The notes below the pieces were generated by a model that saw only the letters and a program-made list of their open reading frames with translations, did no database searches and was not told the origin of the DNA. DNA of 58,734 bases from positions 1 to 58,734 of the forward strand of contig DASPJR010000055.1 in the NCBI GenBank assembly GCA_035628505.1. The letters run 5' to 3'. Every line of letters starts with the position of its first letter. Position 1 is the first letter of the stretch. The stretch is from DASPJR01 sp035628505 (GTDB taxonomy: Bacteria > Planctomycetota > SZUA-567 > H5-PLA8). This document shows, piece after piece, positions 24,101 through 30,576 of the stretch. The translations under genes were made by a program, and so were the position numbers.

Positions 24101-26034
24101 CCGCGCTTGCATCGGCAGCTCAGACAGGAACGCTGCGCGCCGCGCTTTATGCGGCGTGGATTACCGCCGCGGGCAACGACGATGCCGTCTACGCGCAGTG
24201 CTCGAAGTCGCTCGAAGGCCTCTCGGATTATCTTGCCTCGATACATTTCATTCACGACGACGCGCTGCGCGGCTCGCTGTATGGCCGCGTGCGGCCGCTG
24301 ATGTTCGCGCTGCCGCCTGAATTTGCCGCGTCGCAGCCGGCCGGGGGGGCGCCCGCCGGTAAAGGGCTCAACGTCGCGTTCTACGCCTTCACGCCGCCCA
24401 ACGCGTTGCTTGAAACGTTCAAAGGCAAGAAGCCGGACGCGGCGGGCAGCACGCAGAAAATCACGATCGATGTTCCGCAGCTTCAGCGCCGCGATCAATT
24501 TGCGCTCGTCTTTACCGGCACACTCACTGTTCCCAAAGCCGGCAAGTACACGTTCGCCATTACCTCCGACGACGGCTCGCGCCTGTACATCAACAACAAA
24601 TGCCTCATCGACAACGACGGCAACCACGGCACCGAACGCAAGGAGAACGCGATCGAGCTCTCCGCCGGCGTGCACGCCTTTGCCGTGACCTATTTCGACA
24701 GCGGCGGCGGGGACGCGCTGCAGGTGCAGTGGAAAGGCCCCGGCTTCCCGTTCCAGGAAATTCCGCCCGCGGCGCTCGGCGGCGGCAGCGGCGGACCGAC
24801 GCTGCAGGACGAAGCGATTCGCGCGATCACGCGCATTCCCGGCAACGAGACGGAGAAGTTTTCAGATTTCGCGAAGCTGATTGGCGATGAACAGCGCCGC
24901 GCGGCAGCGGTGCTGGCGATCAAGGCTCTACCGAAAAAAGCATGGGCTGCCGAAAAAGCGGCGGGAGTGATCGACCGCATCCTCGCATATCTGACGTCGC
25001 TTCCCGCCGGCGAGCGCACCAGCGCTGCCGCAGTCGATGCGCTGAACCTCGGCAAGGAGCTGGCTAGTGTGCTGCCGGCCGATCAGGCCGAGCCGCTCAA
25101 GGCGCGGCTGCAGACGCTGAACGTGGACGTGGTCGTCATCCGCCCCGTGCCGCACCAGATGCTCTTCGACCACAAGCGCTTCGTGGTCGAAGCCGGCAAG
25201 CCGGTCGAAGTCATCTTCGAGAACAGCGACGTGATGCCGCACAATCTCGTCATCGTTGCGCCCGGCACGATGATGGAAGTCGGACAGCTGGCCGAAGAGA
25301 TGGGCGCGGCCGGCGAAGCGAAGGGTTACATCCCGCAGACGCCGAAGATCCTCTGGCACACGAAACTGGTGCTGCCCGGCAAATCGGAGCGCCTCAGTTT
25401 CACCGCGCCGGATGTGGGCGAGTATCCCTTCGTCTGCACGTTTCCCGGGCATTACCTGGTGATGAACGGCACGATGGAAGTCGTGAAGGTGAAATCGGAA
25501 TCGACGAAAAATGTCGCGACCGTTCACGCCGACGCGCCGCAGCGGCCGTTCGTGAAAATGTGGGAGATGAAAGATTTCGACGACCTCTCCGACGCCAAAA
25601 AACCGCGCTCGCCCGCGAATGGAAAAGCCATGTTCACCGACGCCGGCTGCATCAAGTGCCACACGATCAATGGACAGGGAGCCAAGATCGGCCCCGATCT
25701 GACGGAGATCGGCAAAAAGTTCCAGGGCAACGTGCTGCTCAAGCACATCATCGAGCCGTCGGCTGAGATCAACGATCAGTTCCGCAATTTTTTAATTACG
25801 ACCAAAGACGGCAAGCGCCTGTCGGGGCTGATCACGAAGGAAGACGAGACGACGGTGGAGTTCAACACGAACCCGCTGGCCGCCGACGGGGTCGTAAAAA
25901 TCCCGAAAGCCGACATCACCAGCCGCAAGGCGCTGACGCTCTCGTCAATGCCCGCCGGATTGCTCGTGACGCTGAACAAGGATGAGATCCTCGACCTGCT
26001 GAAATTTGTGGAGCTCGGCGGCAAGGAGAAGTGA
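21169..26034 (+). CDS. Giant exported PVC-type redox protein: SGNH, propeller, HEAT, PA14, cupredoxin and cytochrome c
   Basis: 1621 residues with signal peptide MRRLAPLSAIILCLSFARA. Domains in order: an SGNH/GDSL-like region (about 25-230, GDHICLIGNALPER, GFAADELV, NGVHLKESG); a membrane-bound-dehydrogenase-type beta-propeller (about 345-690) with LEDTDGDGKADK and LKDTDGDDKADF calcium-type loops; HEAT-like helices (about 700-1050); a PA14 domain (about 1065-1204, ITSDDGSRLYINN); a cupredoxin (about 1319-1439) with azurin-like copper ligands H1358, C1423, H1428 and M1432; and a C-terminal cytochrome c with CIKCH at 1494-1498 (TIGR02603-type). The cupredoxin spacing C-x4-H-x3-M is that of azurin. 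It is probably periplasmic or surface-bound, oxidising or binding a carbohydrate and passing electrons from copper to haem. ATG at 21169 has GGAG nine nt upstream. It stands alone. Confidence 0.92.
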   Translation: MRRLAPLSAIILCLSFARAGETFELKKGDHICLIGNALPERMQHDGWLETLLQARYPEHELTIRNLGFAADELVIRQRVQGFGSPEDWLTRCKADVIFAFFGFNESFKGEAGLEKFKTDLDAFIKKTLAGKFNGQSAPRLVLFSPIAFENTKSRHLPDGKEHNTRLKLYTDAIAAAAKANSVTFVDLFTPTAALYEKAKEPLTINGVHLKESGNKALAEIIDTALSGKAPASGNLEKLRAAILEKNFQWFSRYRPTDDYNIFGGRSSLKYDGVSNYDVLMREMAILEELTVIRDKRIWAVARGGDMQIDDSQTQPFIAVKTNKPGKKPDGSYDFLSGEDAISKMKLAEGLKVNLFASEEMFPELANPVQMAFDTKGRLWVAAWPNYPHWKPKTPKNDKLLILEDTDGDGKADKCKVFAGDLADPTGFEFWNNGVLAAIAPDLFFLKDTDGDDKADFRERVLHGISSGDSHHAANSFVIDPGGALHFGEGVFHQTQIESPYGPIRNNDACMWRFEPRTFKIERYVPYGFANPHGRVVDYWGQDFVHDGTGANPYHAALISGYLDSPKKHSGAPQVYQQRTRPCPGTEILSSRHFPESMQGNLLVANVIGFQGIMQYKFSPDGASFTAKEGDVIIQSSDPNFRPSDIEIGPDGAIYFCDWHKPLIGHMQHHIRDPNRDQKHGRVYRITSSQPLLKPAKIAGEPIEKLLDLLKEHEDRTRNRARLELSGRDSEQVVAAAAKWVAQLDKNDPKYEHHLMEALWLHQAHNIVNGELLRKMLRSPDHNARAAATRVLCYWRDQIGEPLYLLRVQAEDEHPLVRMEAVRACSFFNNAEAADIALLALKKPMDKYLSYVFGETMKQLTPVWSAAVAKGEQLAKGNPAGAAYILEKVSTADLLKMERNEAVYGALLIRHGVPEKARIEALEAVAKQNNTTFIAEVLNAMERAERSGGSHAAHIIDDLAAILATRPKADLAAAQIRITALASAAQTGTLRAALYAAWITAAGNDDAVYAQCSKSLEGLSDYLASIHFIHDDALRGSLYGRVRPLMFALPPEFAASQPAGGAPAGKGLNVAFYAFTPPNALLETFKGKKPDAAGSTQKITIDVPQLQRRDQFALVFTGTLTVPKAGKYTFAITSDDGSRLYINNKCLIDNDGNHGTERKENAIELSAGVHAFAVTYFDSGGGDALQVQWKGPGFPFQEIPPAALGGGSGGPTLQDEAIRAITRIPGNETEKFSDFAKLIGDEQRRAAAVLAIKALPKKAWAAEKAAGVIDRILAYLTSLPAGERTSAAAVDALNLGKELASVLPADQAEPLKARLQTLNVDVVVIRPVPHQMLFDHKRFVVEAGKPVEVIFENSDVMPHNLVIVAPGTMMEVGQLAEEMGAAGEAKGYIPQTPKILWHTKLVLPGKSERLSFTAPDVGEYPFVCTFPGHYLVMNGTMEVVKVKSESTKNVATVHADAPQRPFVKMWEMKDFDDLSDAKKPRSPANGKAMFTDAGCIKCHTINGQGAKIGPDLTEIGKKFQGNVLLKHIIEPSAEINDQFRNFLITTKDGKRLSGLITKEDETTVEFNTNPLAADGVVKIPKADITSRKALTLSSMPAGLLVTLNKDEILDLLKFVELGGKEK

Positions 26035-26051
26035 CTTTGCGTCTTTTTTTA

Positions 26052-26110
26052 TCGCCAAGGACGCCAAGGCGCCAAGAGCGCCAAGCTGGATGAAAAAAAT
26101 ACTTGGCGTA
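26052..26110. repeat. CGCCAAG-decamer repeat element, copy 3
   Basis: Four CGCCAAG units in 35 bp, a short AT-rich loop, then a single CTTGGCG. It lies between the convergent genes ending at 26034 and 26143. Confidence 0.8.
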
Positions 26111-26142
26111 CGTGCCGAGCCACTAGCCACGTTAATCTTGAT

Positions 26143-28038
26143 TTATTTTAGCGGCGGTGCGGAGAGCAGTTTCTGCGCGAGCGGGTAGAGCTGCGCGGCG
26201 TTTTGCGGGATGCTTTCTAAATCTTCGCGCGCCTGCTTGAGAAGCTCGGCATACCGCGGCGACTCTTTCTCGGTGATCCCGGCCAGCGCAAGCGCCGTTC
26301 GCGCGCGCAGCATCACGGTCCGGAAATCATAGCAGAGATCAACGGCCTGCCTGGCGAGCGCGTGCGCGTCCTCGAAGCGCTTCTCCGCCATTCGCAGCTC
26401 CGCGAGGTAACTGACCGCCGACGCGCGCACGGTCGGAAAATCGTGGCACTCAGTCGGCTTCGCGGCCGCGATCTGCCAGTAGCGCTCGGCCGCTTTCAGA
26501 TCGCCCGTGCGGCTGAATTCGTTTGCAACATTCAGCGCCATTACCATGTACGCGGCGTAGCGTCCGGCGTCGGGGCAGTCGTCCACTCCGGCCTTCCACT
26601 CTTCGAGATGCTTCTTTCTGAATTCGTTCGCCCGCGCCGGGTCGCGCGTTTCGAAGATCTGCCAGGCCTGCGCGTAAGCGTTTCCCAAACCGTAGCGCGC
26701 GAACGATGACTTGGGCTGCTTCTGCACGGCGTCGTGAAACACCTCGAGCGTTCCGCGCCACACACGGCTGCGATCGACGCTGAGCGCCACGAGCGCGCCG
26801 ACATAGACGATTGCCGCGATGCGCAGCACGCGCCCCTGCTGCTCGGCCGTGAACTTTTCCGAACGCAGCCGCAGCATCAGTCCTTCGATCGAACAGAGCA
26901 GCACAACAAGCACGCCGACGCAGCTGAGGTAAATGTAGCGGTCCTGCATGATATGCGGGATGGCGATGAGATTCAGATTCGGGCCGAGTGCGCCGAGAAA
27001 CCAGAGCCAGCCAAAGACCGCCAGCCGACGCCGCTGCGAAAGCCAGATCGTGAGCGCGACTATGGCCGTGAGCATCAACGCATACAGCGCCACGCGCGGA
27101 TCGAACAGCGAGCGGATCGGATCGACGAAATACGAGATGCTCAGGTTGACCGGCACAAAGATGTTGAACAGATAGCGCGCGAGAATCTCCAAATCCGTCA
27201 GCAGCGCCGTGAAAACCGTTCCGCCCGGCGGCGGCTGAATCGTGATCGCATGTCCGCGGATGTTGACGATCGTCGAAAACGCGGCCAGCAGCGCCAGCGG
27301 CAGCAGGCGTTCAATTGATGTGATCCACGCACGGCAGGGGCGCAGATACATCCGGTCGACGCCATTCAAGCCGGCGCTGCCATTGAACACCTCAAGAAAA
27401 AAGAACACCGGAAGCAACCCCAGCGCGCTGGGTTTGCTGAGCAGCGCCAGGAGATAAAACAGCACGACCAGCGGCATGCGAACCATGTGTCCGTCGAAGC
27501 GCAGCCACGCCCAGAGTGACGCGAAGCCGAACATGCCCGCCAGCGCATTCTTGCGCTCCGACGCCCAGCACACCGTTTCCGTCGCGAGCGGATGGCAGGA
27601 AAAAAGCGCCGCCACAAACAGCGCTTCCATGGCGCTTAAGCGCAGCAGCAGCAGCACGCGCCAGAGAATCAGCGCCGCGCACGCGTGGTAAAGCAGCGTC
27701 ATCGCGCGGATGCCGGGCGCAAGGCTCCCCAGCCACTGGTTGATCCACGGATAAAAAAGCTTCTGATCGATCTTGTACGAAAACTCGGTCACCGGGAAAT
27801 AGGTGCGGTCGGCCGCCGGCATCAGCAGCTCGGTGAAACTCTGCGAAAGCTGCGCGTTGGCGAAGACGTGCGAGCTGTCGTCGTAGGTCGTGAAGCCGGC
27901 ATCCCAGCAGAAAACAATCAGTGAAAGACTCAGCGCGGCGATCAGCACGCCATGCCACGCACGCGGGCGGCCGCCGGGGGAGGCGTGCAGCGAAGCAACT
28001 GGCGGCTTGAGCGAGGGTTCCAGATCGGCGACAGGCAC
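26143..28038 (-). CDS. TMTC-like multi-pass membrane protein with C-terminal TPR-type helices
   Basis: 631 residues. After a proline-rich cytoplasmic start there are about 10-11 membrane segments (residues 30-430). The first periplasmic loop has TTYDDSSHVFANAQL and a later one CHPLATETVCWASERKNALAGMF. This acidic YDD plus HPxxTE...xxRK pattern is typical of TMTC-like, TPR-linked GT-C proteins, which include O-mannosyltransferases. Residues about 450-625 are soluble helical repeats (FARYGLGNAYAQAWQIF, AAERYWQIAAAKP, RFEDAHALARQAVDLC). A protein glycosyltransferase or glycolipid-dependent transferase is plausible, with no proof of activity. The start is GTG at 28038; no ribosome site is evident and no later Met comes before the first helix, so the exact N-terminus is uncertain. 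Confidence 0.8.
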   Translation of the reverse strand: MPVADLEPSLKPPVASLHASPGGRPRAWHGVLIAALSLSLIVFCWDAGFTTYDDSSHVFANAQLSQSFTELLMPAADRTYFPVTEFSYKIDQKLFYPWINQWLGSLAPGIRAMTLLYHACAALILWRVLLLLRLSAMEALFVAALFSCHPLATETVCWASERKNALAGMFGFASLWAWLRFDGHMVRMPLVVLFYLLALLSKPSALGLLPVFFFLEVFNGSAGLNGVDRMYLRPCRAWITSIERLLPLALLAAFSTIVNIRGHAITIQPPPGGTVFTALLTDLEILARYLFNIFVPVNLSISYFVDPIRSLFDPRVALYALMLTAIVALTIWLSQRRRLAVFGWLWFLGALGPNLNLIAIPHIMQDRYIYLSCVGVLVVLLCSIEGLMLRLRSEKFTAEQQGRVLRIAAIVYVGALVALSVDRSRVWRGTLEVFHDAVQKQPKSSFARYGLGNAYAQAWQIFETRDPARANEFRKKHLEEWKAGVDDCPDAGRYAAYMVMALNVANEFSRTGDLKAAERYWQIAAAKPTECHDFPTVRASAVSYLAELRMAEKRFEDAHALARQAVDLCYDFRTVMLRARTALALAGITEKESPRYAELLKQAREDLESIPQNAAQLYPLAQKLLSAPPLK

Positions 28039-28103
28039 AGCGGGATTTTAACAAACACGCAAACAGCGTCCAAGTCAGGAACGAATGCCATCTCCACTAA
28101 TCT

Positions 28104-28128
28104 CCCCTCTCGGTGACACGGAGAGGGG
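28104..28128. repeat. 25-nt near-perfect palindrome in a divergent intergenic region
   Basis: CCCCTCTC and GAGAGGGG pair around GGTGACACG, itself GTG-A-CAC, with only one mismatched pair in 12. It lies between the divergent TMTC-like and Fur-family genes. It may be an operator, but it also matches the C/T-rich ends of the repeat elements at 20798 and 33506, so it may be a repeat remnant. It does not resemble a Fur box. Confidence 0.45.
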
Positions 28129-28211
28129 GCCGGCGGGTGAGGTCACGCGGCTTGATTTTCACCTCTGCGCGGCATAAAGTTCATGTATAGAGCGCCGGAA
28201 GAGAGACTTTT

Positions 28212-28772
28212 ATGAGCTTAGAAACAGGCCCGCAGCCGGGAAGCGCAGCAGCGCCCCCCGAAACACCGGAAGATGTGCTGCATACGGTTGCGCCGGGCTA
28301 TACCGACTCGCCCGAAACGATTTTCAAACGCAGTCTCGAACGCCGCGGGCTCAAGTACACTTCGGAGCGGCGCGAGATCCTGAGAGCCGTGATGAGCACG
28401 CATGAGCACTTCGATGCGGACTGGCTGTTCATGGAGATGCGCAAAGTCGGCGCGAAAGCATCCAAGGCGACGATTTACCGCAGCCTGATTCTGCTCTGCG
28501 AAGTCGGCCTGCTGCGCGAGGTCTTCCATGGCCCGCACGGCGCGTACTACGAACATGTGTACGGCCACGAGCATCACGAGCACATGATCTGCCTGAACTG
28601 CAACAAGGTGATCGAGTTTATTTCGCGCAAGCTGGAGAACCTGCAGGACGACGCCTGCCGCGCGATGGGTTTCCACTCCGTGCGGCATCATCTGCAGGTC
28701 TTCGGCTACTGCAGCGAATGCCACCCCTGCCGCGCCGCGTTCCCGCCGATGCCGAACGAGCAAAAGAAATGA
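28212..28772 (+). CDS. Fur-family metal-responsive transcriptional regulator
   Basis: 186 residues, with about 35 extra N-terminal residues rich in Pro and Ala before the core. The winged-helix DNA-binding domain runs from FKRSLERRGLKYTSERREIL through KASKATIYRSLILLCEVGLL (recognition helix). The dimerisation domain has YEHVYGHEHHEHMICLNC, with the His cluster of the regulatory site, and two zinc Cys pairs, CLNC and CSEC. The metal sensed (iron, zinc, nickel or manganese) cannot be decided by eye. ATG at 28212 follows a GAGAG. The next gene overlaps by 4 bp (ATGA), so the pair is co-translated and the small S24/S26-fold protein is likely part of the same response. Confidence 0.93.
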   Translation: MSLETGPQPGSAAAPPETPEDVLHTVAPGYTDSPETIFKRSLERRGLKYTSERREILRAVMSTHEHFDADWLFMEMRKVGAKASKATIYRSLILLCEVGLLREVFHGPHGAYYEHVYGHEHHEHMICLNCNKVIEFISRKLENLQDDACRAMGFHSVRHHLQVFGYCSECHPCRAAFPPMPNEQKK

Positions 28773-29071
28773 GCTGGGCCAAACATGCTATCGAAGGCTT
28801 GAAGTCTGGAAAAACTGTTCAAGTTCGGCCGCGCGGTCATTCGATGAAAGGCAAAGTCAACGACGGCGAACTGGTGACAATTACGCCAGTTGCGCCCACA
28901 ACCTTAAATGTTGGAGATATTGTCCTCGTCCGCGTGAAGGGCAATGACTATCTGCATCTGATTAAAGCCATTGATGGATCGCGCTTTCAGATCGGGAATA
29001 ACCGAGGCGGCGTCAACGGCTGGGTTGGGCCAAATGCAATCTTTGGCAAAGCCGTCCGGATTGAACCGTAG
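28769..29071 (+). CDS. Small S24/S26 peptidase-fold protein coupled to Fur
   Basis: 100 residues. RPRGHSMKGKVNDGELVTITP contains the GxSM block in which the Ser is the nucleophile of LexA-like S24 and signal peptidase-like S26 proteins. NVGDIVLVRVKGNDYLHLIKAI and FQIGNNRGGVNGWVG follow, with the Lys of LIKAI at the place of the general-base lysine. It is the bare catalytic core, with no HTH and no membrane anchor. Similar mini-peptidases mature nickel superoxide dismutase (SodX), but no SodN is in this window. ATG at 28769 overlaps the Fur stop codon. It may cleave a protein under metal control, or be a non-catalytic fold; proteolysis is unproven. Confidence 0.75.
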   Translation: MSWAKHAIEGLKSGKTVQVRPRGHSMKGKVNDGELVTITPVAPTTLNVGDIVLVRVKGNDYLHLIKAIDGSRFQIGNNRGGVNGWVGPNAIFGKAVRIEP

Positions 29072-29551
29072 TCACCGCTCCTTCGGCAGATTCACCGCCC
29101 ACCACATCAGGTCACGGTCCTTTGCGGCGTGCGTGCTGAGCATGCGCGGGTCGGTAATCACACCCACGCGCGAGAGGTCCAGGCGGTCAGAATCCCAGCA
29201 GGTGCCGATGGTCGGATCTTTATGATGCCGGCCGCTGGTGTGAAACGTGCACGCTTCAACCAGCACATTCATCCTGGCCGCATCGAGCTCGAAATATTTT
29301 CCGCAATACAGCCGCGCCAGAGCCGCTCCGCGCGCCCCGTGCTCGGGATCGTGGCTTTCGTTTTCGCGGCGTGAATCGTGAAAGACTGCAAAGAGCCGCA
29401 CGACCGTGACATCTGCGCCCGTCTGCGGGGCGAGTCTCAAGGCGATCTGCTCAACACGCTTCCAGCGTGATAGGCCGTGCAGCGAATGTTTCCCAAGAAG
29501 AAACTGTTTGGTGACGGTCTGCCACAACGATGTGAAATCGGGCTCACTCAT
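29072..29551 (-). CDS. HD-domain superfamily protein
   Basis: 159 residues. KHSLHGLSRWKRVEQIALRL gives the first His of an HD fold, LFAVFHDSRREN the HD pair (H58-D59 region), and CTFHTSGRHHKDPTIGTCWDSDRLDLSRVGV a later His and the final Asp (DSDRLDL). These are the metal ligands of HD phosphohydrolases, which act on nucleotides or related phosphoesters. The substrate is unknown. The ATG at 29551 has GGAGAA upstream. Its stop codon abuts the stop of the convergent S24/S26-fold gene (29071/29072) with no gap, so the two transcripts must overlap. It is probably cotranscribed after the glutaredoxin-like gene, 45 bp upstream. Confidence 0.8.
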   Translation of the reverse strand: MSEPDFTSLWQTVTKQFLLGKHSLHGLSRWKRVEQIALRLAPQTGADVTVVRLFAVFHDSRRENESHDPEHGARGAALARLYCGKYFELDAARMNVLVEACTFHTSGRHHKDPTIGTCWDSDRLDLSRVGVITDPRMLSTHAAKDRDLMWWAVNLPKER

Positions 29552-29596
29552 GGCCGTTCTCCGCGCCTCCGCGTCTCTGCGGTGAATAGGAGTGTG

Positions 29597-29842
29597 CTAT
29601 TTCCCGCGGCGCTTGCGGATGACGCGCAGTTTCTTGATGCCGATGTGGTGGCGGGCGATCTCTTCGCCGTCGAGCAGCAGCACGGGGATTTCGTAGCGGT
29701 ACTTTTCCCAGAGCTCTTTGTCGGCGCTGATGTCTACTTCTTCAAGCTGCAGCGGACACTCCTTGGCGAACTCGATGATTTCGCGCTTGGCGTCATCGCA
29801 TAACACGCAGCCGGGTTTGGAATAGATGGTCAGGCGCCACAT
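29597..29842 (-). CDS. Glutaredoxin-like thiol protein (DUF836 type)
   Basis: 81 residues. MWRLTIYSKPGCVLCDDAKREI is the start of the glutaredoxin-like DUF836 family, with the CVLC redox pair at residues 11 and 14. LEEVDISADKELWEKYRYEIPVLLLDGEEIARHHI supplies the cis-Pro (IPV) and the following strand. It should be a small cytoplasmic thiol-disulfide protein; the partner is unknown. ATG at 29842 is taken as start, although a TTG three codons upstream is possible and no clear ribosome site exists. It leads into the HD-domain gene on the same strand, separated by a fragment of the CTCCGCGTCTCTGCGG repeat near 29561-29585. Confidence 0.85.
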   Translation of the reverse strand: MWRLTIYSKPGCVLCDDAKREIIEFAKECPLQLEEVDISADKELWEKYRYEIPVLLLDGEEIARHHIGIKKLRVIRKRRGK

Positions 29843-29956
29843 AGAAATCAATTCAGAAATGTTTTCGGGTTTTGTTTACTGTCGCCAACATCATGCCTGA
29901 ACAAGCTGTCAGTGCAAGTTTCGTTTTGTTACGTTTCTGGACGGGGTGACGAACAC

Positions 29957-29999
29957 GACTTCAACACGGAGACACGGAGGGCGCGGAGATCACGGAGAC
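29957..29999. repeat. CACGGAG repeat array, single-arm copy
   Basis: Successive CACGGAG-like units (ACTTCAACACGGAGACACGG, then GGGCGCGGAGATCACGGAG) form one arm of the element whose two-arm form is at 44479-44563. Confidence 0.75.
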
Positions 30000-30044
30000 G
30001 GACTGTTAAGATGAGAACGAGCGGGCCCATGCAGGACGCGCGGT

Positions 30045-30264
30045 CCTCCCTCCCCTTGCGGGAGGGAGCTAGAGGGAGGGGTTAGCTGCCGCATGACTCG
30101 CCGCGTGGCAAACAACAGCAACCATTTCCTATTTGACATCGCGTGCGGCGACGTTCCGAATCTCAATTGCTCAATTTTAATGACAGATTCCGTGTATTTT
30201 CTGCCACGCGCACAGTTGAACCGCAGCTAACCCCTCCCCCTACCCCCTCCCGCAAGGGGAGGGG
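30045..30264. repeat. 220-bp inverted-repeat element, copy A
   Basis: Left end CCTCCCTCCCCTTGCGGGAG with GAGGGAGGGGTTAGCTG; right end GCAGCTAACCCCTCCCCC with CCCTCCCGCAAGGGGAGGGG. Both ends are small hairpins and together a large inverted repeat. The inner part is AT-richer and includes AATGACAGATTC, shared with copy B at 33506-33740. No gene inside. It fits a non-autonomous, MITE-like element or a REP-type pair. Confidence 0.75.
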
Positions 30265-30480
30265 AAACAACGGCACGGATGGGTTGATTGCGTCTTTCGT
30301 ATGCGTCTCAAAAACCCTTGCCTACTGCTCAGCTCGCTGTTAAAATGATCTTTGGCTAATATGCTCTTTCCGGGCTGCGCCTGAATTTCCTATACTCTGG
30401 CCCGCGTCGCACGGACGCGGCAGAGAAAACCAGGCCGGTTCCGCACGGCGCTCCCACGCGCATCACACTACTTTTTTATT
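30265..30480 (+). promoter_or_regulatory. Gene-free leader with promoter candidate and GC hairpin ahead of the AraC-like gene
   Basis: TATACT at 30391-30396 with TTCCGG 17 nt upstream (30368-30373) is the best promoter candidate. A perfect 7-bp hairpin, CCGCGTC-GCAC-GGACGCGG type (about 30402-30420), follows at once and would lie near the 5' end of the transcript. The leader would then be about 170 nt long. No gene is seen. Confidence 0.4.
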
Positions 30481-30513
30481 CGCCAAGAACACCAAGGCGC
30501 CAAGAGCGCCAAG
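30481..30513. repeat. CGCCAAG-decamer repeat element, copy 4 (one arm)
   Basis: Three CGCCAAG units plus one degenerate ACCAAGG unit, without the opposite arm, inside the leader of the AraC-like gene. Confidence 0.75.
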
Positions 30514-30555
30514 GAACAGAGTTGAGTTTTTGGCTCGATGCGTCACGGGATGCGC

Positions 30556-30572
30556 CCTCCTTTAAAAGGAGG
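30556..30572 (+). promoter_or_regulatory. Inverted repeat that buries the Shine-Dalgarno of the AraC-like gene
   Basis: CCTCCTTT-A-AAAGGAGG is a perfect palindrome whose right arm is the full AAGGAGG ribosome site, 4 nt before the ATG at 30577. A stem of about 7 bp would occlude the ribosome site in the message, suggesting translational control or coupling to an RNA-binding factor. Alternatively it is an operator. Confidence 0.5.
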
Positions 30573-30576
30573 CAGT

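Noticed and set aside
28104..28128. Palindrome upstream of fur as a Fur box
   Set aside because: No likeness to the AT-rich GATAATGATAATCATTATC-type consensus; it fits the C/T-rich repeat family better.
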